Below, piece by piece: positions 23,427-35,271 of a stretch of DNA of 64,000 nt. Location: the NCBI GenBank assembly GCA_964030785.1, contig OZ034967.1:49477033-49541032 (forward strand), in the 5' to 3' direction. The DNA comes from Siderastrea siderea (Eukaryota; Cnidaria; Anthozoa; Scleractinia; Rhizangiidae). The notes beneath the pieces were generated by a model. That model did not search any database. It was not told where the DNA came from and saw only the letters and a program-made list of their open reading frames with translations. Position numbers and translations under genes: made by a program. Every line of letters begins with the position of its first letter. The first letter of the stretch is position 1.

Positions 23427-23558
23427 ATGACAGCGCAGGAAGGAATCGGAAGGAAATGTTTACTCAGGTGCGTGTTAGGACTCGTTGGTCTTCAGTTTAG
23501 GTTGGCGCTCGCCAGCGGGTTAGGAGCAGCTGGACGAGGAAAGAAAATGGTTGTTAAG
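23427..23558 (+). CDS. Candidate first exon with leader-peptide-like N-terminus
   Basis: ATG opens 44 codons ending in a donor (TTAAG|GTTAGT, intron from 23559, phase 0). The peptide starts MTAQEGIGRKCLLRCVLGLV and continues with a hydrophobic Leu/Ala/Gly stretch, then a GRGKK basic end, resembling a signal peptide or membrane anchor. If not spliced, it stops after about 57 codons. A TATA box lies upstream at usual distance. I found no matching second exon, so this remains a prediction and no product can be named. Confidence 0.33.
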
Positions 23559-26500
23559 GTTAGTTGCTGTCGAAAAGATTGCAAAGAAGTCTTTGTGTGA
23601 TGTTTCTGATCTACAAGCGCAAACATTTCTTTATGCATAAGTTGACTGGGGGAGATAATTCGTCATAATTTACAGCTTTCAGTTTGAGTTTTATGCGCTT
23701 TACTTTGAGCTTATATATATGTTGCTCGGAATTATCGGCCAGTCAGGATTTTCCCCGAACCCGCGTGTTTAATAAATTAAATATTCCATGCATCATTGCC
23801 AGAAGAGTCCTACCACTCTTTCCCGTTATTGAACTCTCCAGAATCGACCGTTATTGAAGTGTTTCTGGTTTCTGTAGTTCATGTCAGTTTAATTTCGTAG
23901 TTCCCACAGTTGAATGTATTCGTGGTTATGACATTGATCTGACGATTTAACTCGTTATTCTGAACTTCCCAAATGATGTTTGTTCATTGATGATCACCAG
24001 ATTAGGATTCTTGAAATCTTTCTCATTTAGCTGCAAAAAATGTTTTGTGTTTTCTTTTGCTTAGCCTTTTAGAACGATCTAATTTGTGAGCTTTTCCTGA
24101 CACGAAAAGCTATTTAAATTTGATTTTCATAATTCAATTAGTAGAATGTTGACATGATTTCTGACACGAAACTGTAATTGTCAATCTCAAGTTTTTAAAT
24201 AAACTCCAACAACTTACATATATACGCAAAAACTAACCCAACGTCTGTTTCTCTTTAATTATGTACGTATTCTTAATTATACATTCATTCTATTATTACG
24301 AACAAAAAAAAACACGATTTCCCAGACTTATGATAGCATATTTCTTTTCAAATGCGTGACCACTTTTTCTAAACCCGACAATAGTGGTCTCCCCGTTATT
24401 CTTTAATTTTGAGCTGCCTGTTACCCATTTAATGGTGACGCTCTCTATCATGCAACCACATCATGCTCCTGATAACCCACTGATATACACTGAACAACAA
24501 AGACAGCGGAGGCAAAATAGTAGTAACATCTAAAAAACAACTGCGAACTATCCAAACGGATCCGCTCGTTGTTTTAAGCGATTAATCGTGCTAAAAATCA
24601 AAAGAAGTTGCTAATCGTCATCAATTTTTTGCGAAAATAACTGTACCACTACTGATTAATTGTGTTGGGTAGTCTTGGTTCAGATAACATACCCGATAAC
24701 ATACCAAGGTCTGTGGTAAACGAAGGAGTGATTCTTGACAGCTGTGCACTTAAAGTAAATTTGAATTGGGGGTCATGATCACTGCATTAGTTCATACACT
24801 TTGAGATCTTTATTGACATTCTCACTGAAATGGAGTTTGAAACCGGTTTGTAAGAACGCTTTGTGACCGTGTTTAATCTTCAGGAGGACAAGTGATTTTC
24901 CTTGCCGACGCTGTATTTATTTGCAACATTGCATTGTCACCACGGAATCGCTCAACGTTATGCCCCTGATCAAATACAATTTCGGTCACATTGTGTTGGA
25001 ACACTTCTCTCAACAACACAATTCACCTGTCTGAATCTGCCGCTCTCCCTCCCCTCAATGTTGACTGAACCAGTTTTCGTCCTGCAGCAAGTCATTGTTA
25101 TCAACATTTGGGGGGCGGACAAGGAAAGTGTTCCAACAAATGTGTCCGAAATTGTAGCTACGTTTTAAGAAATAAAAAATGGCACCAGCGTTAACATGAC
25201 TGACATGCAAACATGACGGAGAGAATTTAAATTTTATGTGACCGAGCCATGGACGAGTGCTTACTTAACAAGTACTTTTGATTTGCTCATCGTATTAGCG
25301 GTCATTACCTGTTTCCTTTTTAACCGGTGACGTCATTGTAGACCGAAAACAACGTCGCTGGCAGCTTACGTCTGTGTTATGTTGTGTGTCTCTCTTCTGT
25401 GAGGCCGGGGGGTTATGCTCTGTGAGATGTTGGGTAGGGGTGTGTCACCGGGAAACTGAAATCCTTACCTTCTAGATTTCTAGATGGGAGTATGTCCCCC
25501 GGGATTTGAAGTGTTTTGCATTCGCTAGTCTTGATCAACAGGAACTATTTAATTTTACTTCGCATGCGCTGTTTTGTATACTTGACGTCCAGCAGGATTT
25601 TTTTTCACGTTGTAGTCCTAGCTGCGTTTACTCTGTTTACTTATCTGTGGTACAAATTTCCAGAGCAACAAATTTTTGTCCTCCTTTTTGGATTCGATCT
25701 TGATCAACTAGGGCTTATTTTATTTTGCTTCACATCACCCAGTCGAATGCTTGTTTTTGTGGAATAAGGTTTGGAGCGGTTTTTTTGCTACGTGTAGTTC
25801 CCCGAGTGATACAAATTTCCGAAAAAAGCACGCAAGACAACGAACTCGACTTGGTTCACGAATTCCCATGCATATGTGGTTTGCATTCGTTTTCCGTTTT
25901 AATTTCCAAGGAGCGAGGGGGATTTAATGTTTCGGTATTGTTCTAAACCTGAGCGTTTTGGCGACGAGCCTTATCTAAAAATAGACAACATCGAATACGA
26001 ATTAACGCGTGACAAGAGAAGTATAAACAATTACTTACTTCACCGCTTCGTTTGAAGTGTGATTAAAGCTGACCGAGTTCAAACTGTCAAGCAGGAATTT
26101 ACAAAACGATTTTCTGTTGTTCTCCAGACTTACGAAAAGAAAAATATCCCTTTAACTGTCGGCCAAACTCCAGCCTATAGGTAGATAAATGCCGTAATAA
26201 AATTATACAGTAAGAAGTAGAGGAAGGATTATAAACTGCTTTCACTTGCAAAATATTTTTGCGCAAGTTCGGGCAGAATCTCGGTGGAACATGCAATACT
26301 TTGTCCGTGTGAGATTACATCTGGATCCGAGAACACAGGGAACTAATGACGAAAATGAAGTCGCGCGTTCTCCAGAAAGTCCGAAAATTTGAGCTTTGGG
26401 AAGGCAGAGTTGTGGTGTATTTTCGTCGGACAAGTTTCTGCTCACTTGCATACGAACACATGATTAAGTAGTTAAATACATATATGACAAGTGAAAAAGA

Positions 26501-26667
26501 AAAGGTCACTGGTTCTGCATGCACCGCATGGCTACGTTTCAAACAAGGACAAGTTGTCACTTGATGATATGCTCGTGTTTACGTATCGTCATATGCAAAA
26601 GGCTAGTAAATGAACAGGGTGAATGATGTATAATTTTAATACATCTGCTCTATGTTGTGAAAAATAC
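23559..26667. other. Gene-free stretch
   Basis: No supportable exon. Two diverged copies of a unit of about 165 bp with 'cttgatcaac' words lie near 25520-25660 and 25690-25840, giving Phe-rich plus-strand frames that I do not take as genes. This is intron of the minus-strand ubiquitin-like gene if the exon pairing is right. Confidence 0.4.
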
Positions 26668-26915
26668 CTTAATATATCCTCTCCACTGCTGACTACAGAT
26701 CTCGCAGTCTGACCATCAACAAGTACTGCTTCCACTACTGGAACCTTTTCCTCAGCACCGCTAAGTCCCTGGACATCATTTCCATTTACCACTGGGCCAG
26801 TTACTGCTGCTACAACATTTGTAGTATCCTCCGCCTTTGAAAAGGTACAGTTGCTTGCTGGACACACACTTTCAAATTGATATGACTCGCTTTTGTGAAA
26901 CTCCAGCCTTGATGC
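26668..26915 (-). CDS. Exon of a minus-strand gene, linker region
   Basis: Acceptor (tttgtttag before 26915) and donor (TTAAG|GTATTT, intron from 26667) bound 248 bases: 82 codons plus two bases. It starts in phase 0 with ASRLEFHKSESYQFESV, includes a CPASNCTF pair of cysteines and continues as a low-complexity acidic/Val/Ser-rich linker. Its end phase matches the ubiquitin-like exon at 22604-22757. Its start phase also matches the end of the basic exon at 52950-53270, so it may belong to that RRM gene. No domain is recognised in this exon itself. Confidence 0.5.
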
Positions 26916-29900
26916 CTAAACAAAGTAATCACACAAAAAAGTCAGGGAGCTGATATTTGGTCTTGCACAATTGCAACCCTGCACTACTCCAGGTTTAATG
27001 AAGGTTTTCATTAAGTGAACCCTCCTGATTTTCTCTAACTTGTTTATGTTTTCGAATTGTAATGGTTTTTGAGGTATGAAAGGATTTTCATTAAAACGAG
27101 CATGCTACACAAAGGGAATAGTGAATACGTCCTGTCGCATGGTGTGTCCGGACCTCAGATCAGCCCTCAGGTGGTAAAAGTACATTACATTTCCAATAAT
27201 TTCAAAACAACATTATAATTATAATAAGGAAGGGAGTCTGGGGACTAGATGGATATATCTCGCCAAGTACACAGCCAATAGTAACGAAAAGTTGCACGTT
27301 GATAGACATTTTCAAGACAATAACTTCCATTACAACCTTGGTGTTGTGACGTAATAGGGTACGTGTGCAGAACGCTCGGCAGGCAGGAGCCCATAAGCAA
27401 AGGTGTGTGCATGTACTCGACAGCATATATTGCTTAGCACGTTTTCCTGTGCTAGACAGCTCTTTGTTTCTTAGTTGGGATTTTGTTATAGGTTTTGACG
27501 TTTTTTTTTTGGCGTTGAATGTGTCTAAGATCAAATCTTTTAACCAATGAGGCCACTCTTCGCTTTCATGATTTGGAAAACCGAATGGTTTGGGAGGTTT
27601 AACTTCCAGTAGAGGCTGAATAACTGCTCGCGCCAGTGTGCTGTCTTTTGCTGGGCTTTTCTGCAAAAACTTGGCGGAGGGAGACGATAAAGAAGACTGT
27701 TGCCAAGAGGTACCAGTTCATGGAAAAGGTTCATACGCTCTTAAAGTATTAAGTGAAGATTGTTGAGCTTATCTTTTTGCTAAGGGTGGTTAAGTTTGTC
27801 TAGTTCTCTGGTGTAGAGTTTGTCTGTCAGTGAGTGAGGTTGGTTGAGTTTGCCTACTTGTACAACTTTAACATAGATGGAATATTAGAAATGCTGAACT
27901 TATTTCAACAACACAATGCAACGAAACACAACACAACGGATTACAGCACCAGGCAACACCACAGGCACAACATAACAGATCGCAACACAACGCAACTCGA
28001 CACAACAGAACTCACCACACGACAAAACAGGAAATAAAAACCAGTCACATATGCCAAACAAACCAGTTGAGGTAACGTCGAGCTCGACCAAAAACTCCAC
28101 GGAAAAAAAAGACAGGCAAAAAAACGCTGCTACTTTTTGGACTCCTTACACCATCTTATGTTGCCGAACGGATTGCCAGAATCAATATTTAACACAACTG
28201 ACGAAATGTTGTTTTGGCTTCTATGCATGTTTAGTTAAGATTAGGTACCAATGTCAGGTGGGGACACTTGAGTAGAACTTTTTATAACGTTCTGATCTTC
28301 AACGGATTGTATCACACAGCAATGTAATCAATCTAGTATTTTGCGGTTAGTATTTAGGCCTTAAGGGTGTCACTTAGTGTACTGGTGTTGTCTTTATATG
28401 GGAGAATGTGTGATGATTACATGTCAGCGAAATATACGTGTGCAAGTGGTGATTGAGTTTGTTATTCGAATGGGTAGTGGGTACGTTGAGTAATCATGTT
28501 CTAGATTTGTGTTTCATTTGGATGTTCTGTTATTGTAAGTTATAAGTGTAGAGTATTCAGATGTGTGAGTAGAAATCTTTAATGTATAGTATTTGTTTTT
28601 TATAGTAGTTTGAGGTGACGTTTTTTTTTAAATAGGAAGTGGAATTTGGTGTTTTTCTACAGTTAGTAGTACCGTAATTCTATTTTAGAATAAGGCGTGG
28701 ATGAGTTTGTGAATTGTGCAAATGAAGACATGAAGAATTTAAAATTGAGCTTGTAATAAATGTATTTTGCAAGAAGAAATTGTTGTTTGATGTAGTGATC
28801 ATATTGATAAAGATGTTATGGGGTTGTATCTGTAATTTTTTGAGTTGGAAATGAAGAAATATTTGTTATGGTTAGGTTTCGGTTAGCTCGAACTGTGACT
28901 CGCTTCGCTCGCACTTTTAGCAGACCAAACAAAACATAGGAACCGCCTTTGATAAACCACAGGTTTTCTTGTTTATTCACTCGAAATGCACAGGCTCACA
29001 AATCACAGCAACCCGGTGGTCTGGCCCCAACTGGTCACGTGACCTACGCACGTACTATTGATTAATCATTGCTTGGTATATAGCAAACCAGTGAATAGTG
29101 GTTTTCGCACGCTTTTATTGGCTACTCAAACTCGTGATAGTAACTGCTATTCACCTTCCAGCATTGTTATGGGTTTTTCGTGCAAGGTTTTCCTCATTTC
29201 TTAGAAAAAAAGGAATATTTGGTGCTGGCTATCCACTGGTTTGGCATACACCTAATTGAAAAGCATAAACCATGAACGATACGACCCAATGGTTACCTGG
29301 GAAGTGAGAAAACTTGCCTCTATTTTCAAAGGCCGTACGCATGTTAATGACACACGATGCCTAAATATACTCAAAAGTCCAGTGGTGTCTTCCCGGAATT
29401 CCGTTGTGTCGCATCTTTCTTAATCAACAACGTTTTTCCAATCCGGTGTATACTAAAGCAATTATTCATCTCAGTGTCGGTGAAGAGTGGTAGATATTTA
29501 CTTTGCCGCGAAAGCGGCTCGGCAAATATCCATCAGCTAATTATTTGTTATTATCCTTCTTGTATTAAATAAAGGACACTCAGGTTATGTCTACACCCAG
29601 GAGTGGGGGAGCAAACTCGTCGAATTTTTGTATACCCATCAGCCAAAAAATGACGTCACATACGGTTGTGAAACGCCGCGAATCTAGTCACGATGAAGTG
29701 GAAAGTTAGAGTTTCGGTTGGGAATTATTGTTTGCGTTTTTTGAAGCCATAATCTTTGGTAGTGTACATTGCGGGTATCAGGAAAGTTGCAGGAATGTTG
29801 ATTCGACCTTCTCAGCAGATATCTCGGTAAAACAGAACTGTTTTAAGCGCTGTTTTGCAGAAAACTAACTGAAAGCGAAGTGTCGTGTCAGGGCAGAGAT

Positions 29901-30090
29901 TTTTCACGTCGAAAACAACTGGCGTGCCGATTTTTTGTTCCAGCAGTTCGTGATTCACAGAAAACGTCAATTTGAATAGCCGACGACGTCTAAAACATCC
30001 TGGATCAAAGAATGTCGGTCGTTCATAGTGTTCGCAGCATGTACTTCTAAATGGTAAAATCTCTAGGCGTTAAGTTGTGGAAGCCACGGT
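26916..30090. other. Gene-free stretch with low-complexity patches
   Basis: Contains a CAACA-rich cryptic simple repeat at 27906-28025, T-rich sequence at 28400-28870 and a decayed retroelement fragment (listed separately). I see no host exon. Confidence 0.4.
27530..27700 (-). pseudogene. Gag-like retrotransposon fragment
   Basis: On the minus strand a short stretch reads LLEVKPPKPFGFPNHESEEW then PHWLK. This resembles the start of the capsid-like region of LTR retrotransposon polyproteins (P-x-P-F-x-F ... EEWPxWxxRF). Only some 40 residues are recognisable and there is no pol domain or LTR nearby, so it is a dead fragment. Recognition is by pattern and tentative. Confidence 0.3.
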
Positions 30091-30101
30091 CGGTACAAAA
30101 T

Positions 30102-30165
30102 GCAGGTCCCAGGTCCCAAGTGATAGGTCCCAGGTCCCAAGTGATATAGGTCCCAGGTCCTAGGT
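30102..30165. repeat. Small minisatellite
   Basis: Three imperfect copies of a unit of about 22 bp built from AGGTCCCAGGTCCCAAGTGAT. Confidence 0.85.
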
Positions 30166-30479
30166 TAACGTTTATCCATCACGTATGGACATATCTGGAG
30201 GATAGCGATAACCCCTTGTGAAGCACTCGAATAAACACACCAATGCACCACTTTGACTTACTCAGAATGTCCTACATACACGCACAGAAAATTGCTGACC
30301 TTTAGCCTGTTTTAAACAGGATTGATAGCTGTCTGTCAACAAATTGACCGGGTGTTTGGCAAAAATATTTGCACAAGGTGCAAGTGAAATGACGAAAAAG
30401 GGCATGGTGCGAAAAAACCACGGTTGTTATTCACGTTACTGGTACATGAGAATCACAAAGTGGTTGATACTTCAGGTGT

Positions 30480-30800
30480 TTCAGAACAACTCATACTGGT
30501 ATTCAGAACGCAAGGGTTTGGAACGTGCCACAAGCTGGCCAACACCATCAAACAACAACGGGTATGACCAAAATACCCCACAGCCAAAGAGAAGAAATGC
30601 TGGGTAGTGTAAAGAATCCACTGCACGGACTGTGAAAAAAGGTTACATTGGAGAGATGGGCTTTGAAACTAGTCTCAAAAGAGCACAACAACGTTAAAGA
30701 ACATTGCTGACTGCAGTGGGTGAACACGTCAAGGAAATGGGGCACTTCCTGGACATGTTTCAGCCACAATCGCCGCAAAGACAGATAGACTATGAGCGGG
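30480..30800 (+). pseudogene. Relic of a Penelope-like element, GIY-YIG end
   Basis: In shifting frames the DNA reads ..KEKKCWVV.RIHCTDCEK, then GYIGEMGFETSLKRA, then VGEHVKEMGHFLDM. This is the spaced pattern of Penelope GIY-YIG endonucleases (V-Y-x-I-x-C-x-x-C ... YIGETGR ... R..EH), with two or more frameshifts and a stop. The reverse transcriptase part is absent. It belongs to a different lineage from the two intact-looking pairs to the right. Confidence 0.6.
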
Positions 30801-31261
30801 GTGTAACTAAAAAAACTATTATGGTGGTTTAAAGCGCAGGCCTTTCAAGGAAAATATGTTTCAGGTTCCAAAAACAGTGAAGAAATGTCACCAGGCCGAC
30901 AACTGGCTCAAATAGGCTTTTAATGCGTAGCCGAGTTAGTGCCAAATGTGGAATGAAAATCTGAAAAGCGATTGATTTGATCAGATTTTTGCGGTACAGT
31001 CTACTATAAACTAAACTAAGCCACTTTTATAATCACTTGTGTGTCGACAAGTCCTCAGGTAGCACTGACAGATCTCTGAGAAAGAGAGAAACGCATAATT
31101 CAACCGCTGTGGGATGCTCTATAGCCTCTCTCCAGCTCACTACACGATCGGCTCATCGCGTGCACATTATTCTTTTTACATTGCAGACTATTTTCACACT
31201 CGCTTGTGTGAAGGATGACACACACATTTAGAAGGAGAATCAGAGAGGCCATTGAGATACA

Positions 31262-31800
31262 GTGCTAGGCCCCCATGGACATAGATATAGACATAGTTTA
31301 TTTACCCAAGAAGAGCTCAGGAGCCGTAGCTCGTTAAAACGCTCTCGTGAAATAAAAAAAGCCAAGAATACAATAGATAAAAAAAAATTAAAAAGGACGA
31401 TTAAAATGAAAATATGAAACAAATACATATATATTTATAAATACAACAGTAGTTAAATAATATTAACAATATTATTATAATAAGAAGAAAGGGCATTTAC
31501 AAGAGTTATCTAAAGGCAGATTCAATTTAGGTAATAGTCTCTTTAAAAAGGCAAGGCAGCTTGACGAATTTCAGCCGGTAAATTGTTCTAAATACGACTT
31601 ATAGTACAAATGAAGGAATGATGAAACCATGAGGTTGAAGGGCTTTGTTGATGTAACTTAGAGCTGGGGCTGCGCAAATTATATCTGTCGCTCGATCGTA
31701 CCTTAAAAAAGGTCTGAAAATACTCAGGTCCATCATAAATTGGGACAGCGAATATGAACTTCCAGCGGTCTACAGGGACATTCTCCCACACGACTCTCAA
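31262..31800 (-). pseudogene. 3' end of a LINE
   Basis: Minus-strand reading gives VRSSDRYNLRSPSSKL, then SW.HHSFICTI, then NNLPAEIRQAALPF. This matches the C-terminal signature seen downstream of LINE reverse transcriptases (YNLRS...KLxLPKPxT...SFxYxGAxxWNxLPxxIR) and is followed by an AT-rich 3' UTR ending in tandem CTATGTCTATAT words near 31270. It is 5'-truncated near 31800 and carries stops. Confidence 0.55.
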
Positions 31801-32008
31801 TCCTCACGTCATGTGACAGAACATCAAACGCCATTCCGTGAGGAAATCGAAAGCTTCTACGTTACAAAATCCATTTCGGATCCTGATGGTGTAACTGTTT
31901 TCTGAGCCAAGCCAATGAGATTGCAAAGTTCTACCACCAAATTTGACTGGTTGCAGACACTTCTGTGAAACATTATAGAGTAGAGCCTGCGAACTCGAAC
32001 ACTTACAG

Positions 32009-32260
32009 AGCGTTTCAGATAACTCTTGAGGAATGGGTTCCCAAGTTTGTTCGGAATTTCCGAAGTACACACCGAACTTGATTACAAAGTTTGCGCAGAA
32101 TTTGATTACGAAGTTGCCAATCAAATCGCGAACTTCGAAACGAAGTTGGGAAGTTCACGTGGGAGGCATTTGCGAATTCTGCCACGGTTGAAGTTTGTTG
32201 ACATTTTTGGTGCAGTACTGGATCCTTTTAACCGGCAAGGAAAAGCTATCCCAAACACTG
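32009..32260 (+). pseudogene. Extra copy of the transposase N-terminal exon
   Basis: This segment is clearly homologous to 36246-36478 on the other strand, the N-terminal exon of the paired-domain transposase. Shared pieces include TTTCAGATAACT, the RLKFVDIF block and GKAIPN. Similarity begins right after a shared cttacag acceptor-like motif. It ends where the transposase copy has CT|GTAAGA, a donor-like motif. It has a 19-bp net insertion and frameshifts relative to the transposase copy. It runs straight into an unrelated ORF downstream. Confidence 0.75.
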
Positions 32261-33746
32261 ATTTGGAAGATTGGATGGTTCTTTTCAGGGACAAACTGGA
32301 TGAGAGAGTTAACAGCAAACCAGTTCACTTCACGCCTTCAGCTTAAGTTGTTGACCCCCAAACAAGTCGACATGAAGTTTGCGAAGGAACTGTCCTTAGG
32401 TGCGAAAACCTTGCTGATATATCAGCTCGACCTTTTAAATGATGCATCTCCCCTTCCTCCCCGCTCCAGAAAAGAGCGAAGGGTCGCAGTGCTTTCTGAT
32501 GAGGGAGGAGAAACAAAGTCAACTCCAGAAACCCGCAGGGTAAGCTTTCATGTCCTTCGATAAATTTGTTTGGAACCCGTGCAGTACGGATGTTGTCTTC
32601 TTCTCATGTGCAATATATTTTAATCATTTCTTTTCATTTTGGTGCGTTCTGCCAGCTTTACAAGACCAAGCGAACAAGCTAAAAGAACAGCTAGAGTCAG
32701 AAAGACAAGAATACAGAGAAATTGAAATGAATATTGAGTCTATGGCTATCAAAGTTCTAGAACCTCCGGCTGCTGGAAGCTCGAAAATAGTATGCAGCCA
32801 CTGTCATCACAGAGGCCACCCGCAATCAAACTTCAAAGCCTTGTCAACTAAAGAACTGTTGTGACTACAACTATTGCGCATTAAAAGACAAGCATCCTGA
32901 ATACTTTAACAAGCTGAATTCCTTGAAAAGTGATCTCAGGAAAAAGGGGAGGGATATTCAGGAACTTGAAAACCAAATGAAAGCTATGGAAGATTTTTCC
33001 TCAAATAATGAATGTCATTTCATCAAAAACTTGACTCCACGTTTGCATGCAGTAGATCCTTCCTATAAAACAAAAAAGCCTAAACTCATGCGGGATATTT
33101 TCGATTATTGCAAAGTGCTCTTGATGGACGAATTCTACCGGTGCAAACAAATGACCTGGAGCAATTAAAGATTCTCCTCGGAAAGTGTAAACAAAGTGTT
33201 CAATTTAACACACCTGACGCTCCCGAATTTTTCGAAAAAGCGGACACCTCTGCTGATGTTGAACGTTTGTTAAAGAATTCGCCAGTAAAATCTAACTTTC
33301 CTGTGCATGAAGTGAAAACAGCCTCTTGTGAGCAAAAGGTAAGCAAGAAGTGTTCTTCGATGACCAAACCCGCTTCTAAAGATGTTACTGAGTCCTCAAG
33401 TGAGAGCGATGATAGCCAATGGGGAAAACGTAAACGCAAATGGAAAAATAAAAAGTCGAAACGAGAAAAAGGCACTATTTTTCAAGTTCCAGTTCTGACG
33501 AATCAGTTCGCTCCAATTTATATCAAGAGATGCCACTGCACTCGCCATACCCCCCTAAACACAGCGCATGTGAGTACAGGCTTGCGCTTTCAAAACACAT
33601 ACACGTATACACAACCTTGTAATTTCACGAATATGTATACACCCTTTCCGGTTTCAATGCCTTTAGCTTACCAAGTGCCTATTCGTAGTCATTATCCAGA
33701 ATGGCATTGCGCATTCGGTGAAAAAAAGCGGTTGATGAAGTGTTAA
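32261..33746 (+). pseudogene. Decayed zinc-knuckle / coiled-coil ORF
   Basis: Reading frames join as DLEDWMVLFRDKLDERV, LTPKQVDMKFAKELSLGA, an intron-like gap (donor AGG|GTAAGC at 32540, acceptor ctgccag before 32656), a coiled coil (QANKLKEQLESERQEYREIE), a Cys/His cluster (CSHCHHRGH then CxxxYC...KHPEYF), a second coiled coil and a basic Ser/Lys tail ending at 33746. Frame changes near 32330, 32820 and 33110 show it is broken. Many multi-copy cnidarian ORFs have this C-x2-C-x4-H cluster followed by KHPEY and coiled coil, from memory; function unknown. The transposase-type exon at 32009-32260 sits at its 5' end. Confidence 0.5.
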
Positions 33747-34006
33747 ATCGTGACCCCGAATGCAAAAGAAAGCAGGATGCAAATCCATGGTGTGGTTTGA
33801 ATACATTCGTGGTAAACATTGCCACACAATTTTTGGAGCCTCCAGAGCCCGATAATAAAGATAATTTACCATTGTTCGATGTTTCAGTCGTCTGATTATT
33901 TTTGCCTTGCTTTATGAAGTTGCGTTGAACTGTAATGTTGAATATTGAAATTGAAATCAAGTCAGTTTTAGCGACTACTTGATTTAGTGAATTTAGTGAT
34001 CTCATA

Positions 34007-34430
34007 AGGGACTGTCGACATATTCAAAAGTTCCCCACTTAACGTCCACTGGATGTTAAGGTCAGACCCCCTGCCCCCCCCCCCTCCTTAACGTCCACTT
34101 GGAATTTCGCACTCCATGTTTTTCCTAGAGCCGATGAATTTAGTTTTGCAAAATTTAGCGAACGCGTGTTCCTTCTGCGCCATCTTTAGAAGTGACAAAC
34201 TACGTAGATCACAGCGGCACCAAGTTTGATCTCATTTTCTACTGTGGTACATTTTTCTCTTCATGTTCTGTTATCAACATAAGTAAAATGTGTTTTCTCA
34301 ACGCGCTACTTTGGTTTTGTCCTAGAATCCCCACTTTAACGTCCAAATCTTGACTTTCCTCAACCACCCCTCCCCCCAAAACGTCCAGTGGACATTAAGC
34401 GGGGAACTTGTGAATATGTCGACGGCCCCT
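34007..34430. mobile_element. MITE with about 50-bp terminal inverted repeats
   Basis: Ends read AGGGACTGTCGACATATTC at left and, inverted at right, AGGGGCCGTCGACATATTC, continuing through AAGTTCCCC and the TTAACGTCCACTGG block. The interior has two more copies of the TTAACGTCCA block. No clean target duplication is visible and there is no coding capacity. Confidence 0.7.
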
Positions 34431-35271
34431 AAGTACTCGCTAAAATTTAATATCTGTTGCAAACTTGAGTGACAACAACTATTGCTCAAACATGTGAAAA
34501 CGCTAAACTGACTAGTCACGAAATCTTCACAAGGAAAAATTGCTGAACTGATTTGTTTATCACCTGTTGAATTTATTGAATTCAGTATCTAGTAATTGTA
34601 CCTGTCAGGTATTGCAATAAATTTGTTTGTTTACAGTGAACATTTCCTCTGGTTTATCTTTATTTAATACTCAAAAAGAAAAGAAAACCTTCATAATAGG
34701 GACAAATGTACTTGTTCTATGTTAAAATAAAATTGGTGACTGCAACCTCTTTCAAATCAGGTTTTACTCACCCAGAATGTAAAGTAAACTCAAGTCAGTG
34801 TGCAAAATAAATTTGAAGGTGGATAAAGTAACAATTCAAGTACAGTGATGTTTAATACACTGTACGTATTTTTTGTGACAAACTTATTCAAAATTTCACC
34901 TTATTCCGCATTTACTGTAATGGTGACAATGTGACAATTACAGCAATTTTCGTAATCACTTTTATTTGAAACTGGCAAACAAAATGACTGAATCAGTAAC
35001 ACACAAGATTTGCTACTTCCAATTTCAGTTCTAAGTATTTATAATGTTTTTTTTTTTCGTGAGGAACAGGCTTTGTCCCAATGAACAGCAAGAGACTCCT
35101 TTTATGTACAAAAAATTATTTCTAAACTGAAGTATTTTAAGCCAAATTCCCAGTGCTATCATTTGCGGAAGGCAAGTGTTGCGTGACAATGTTTGGAAAA
35201 TAAATTCTTTGATCCAGTTCTTTGACCCCGAGTACTGAATACAATAATATTCGTTAACATTTTTACTACAA
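34431..35271. other. AT-rich gene-free spacer
   Basis: No gene, repeat or motif that I can support between the MITE and the 3' end of the transposase. Confidence 0.4.
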
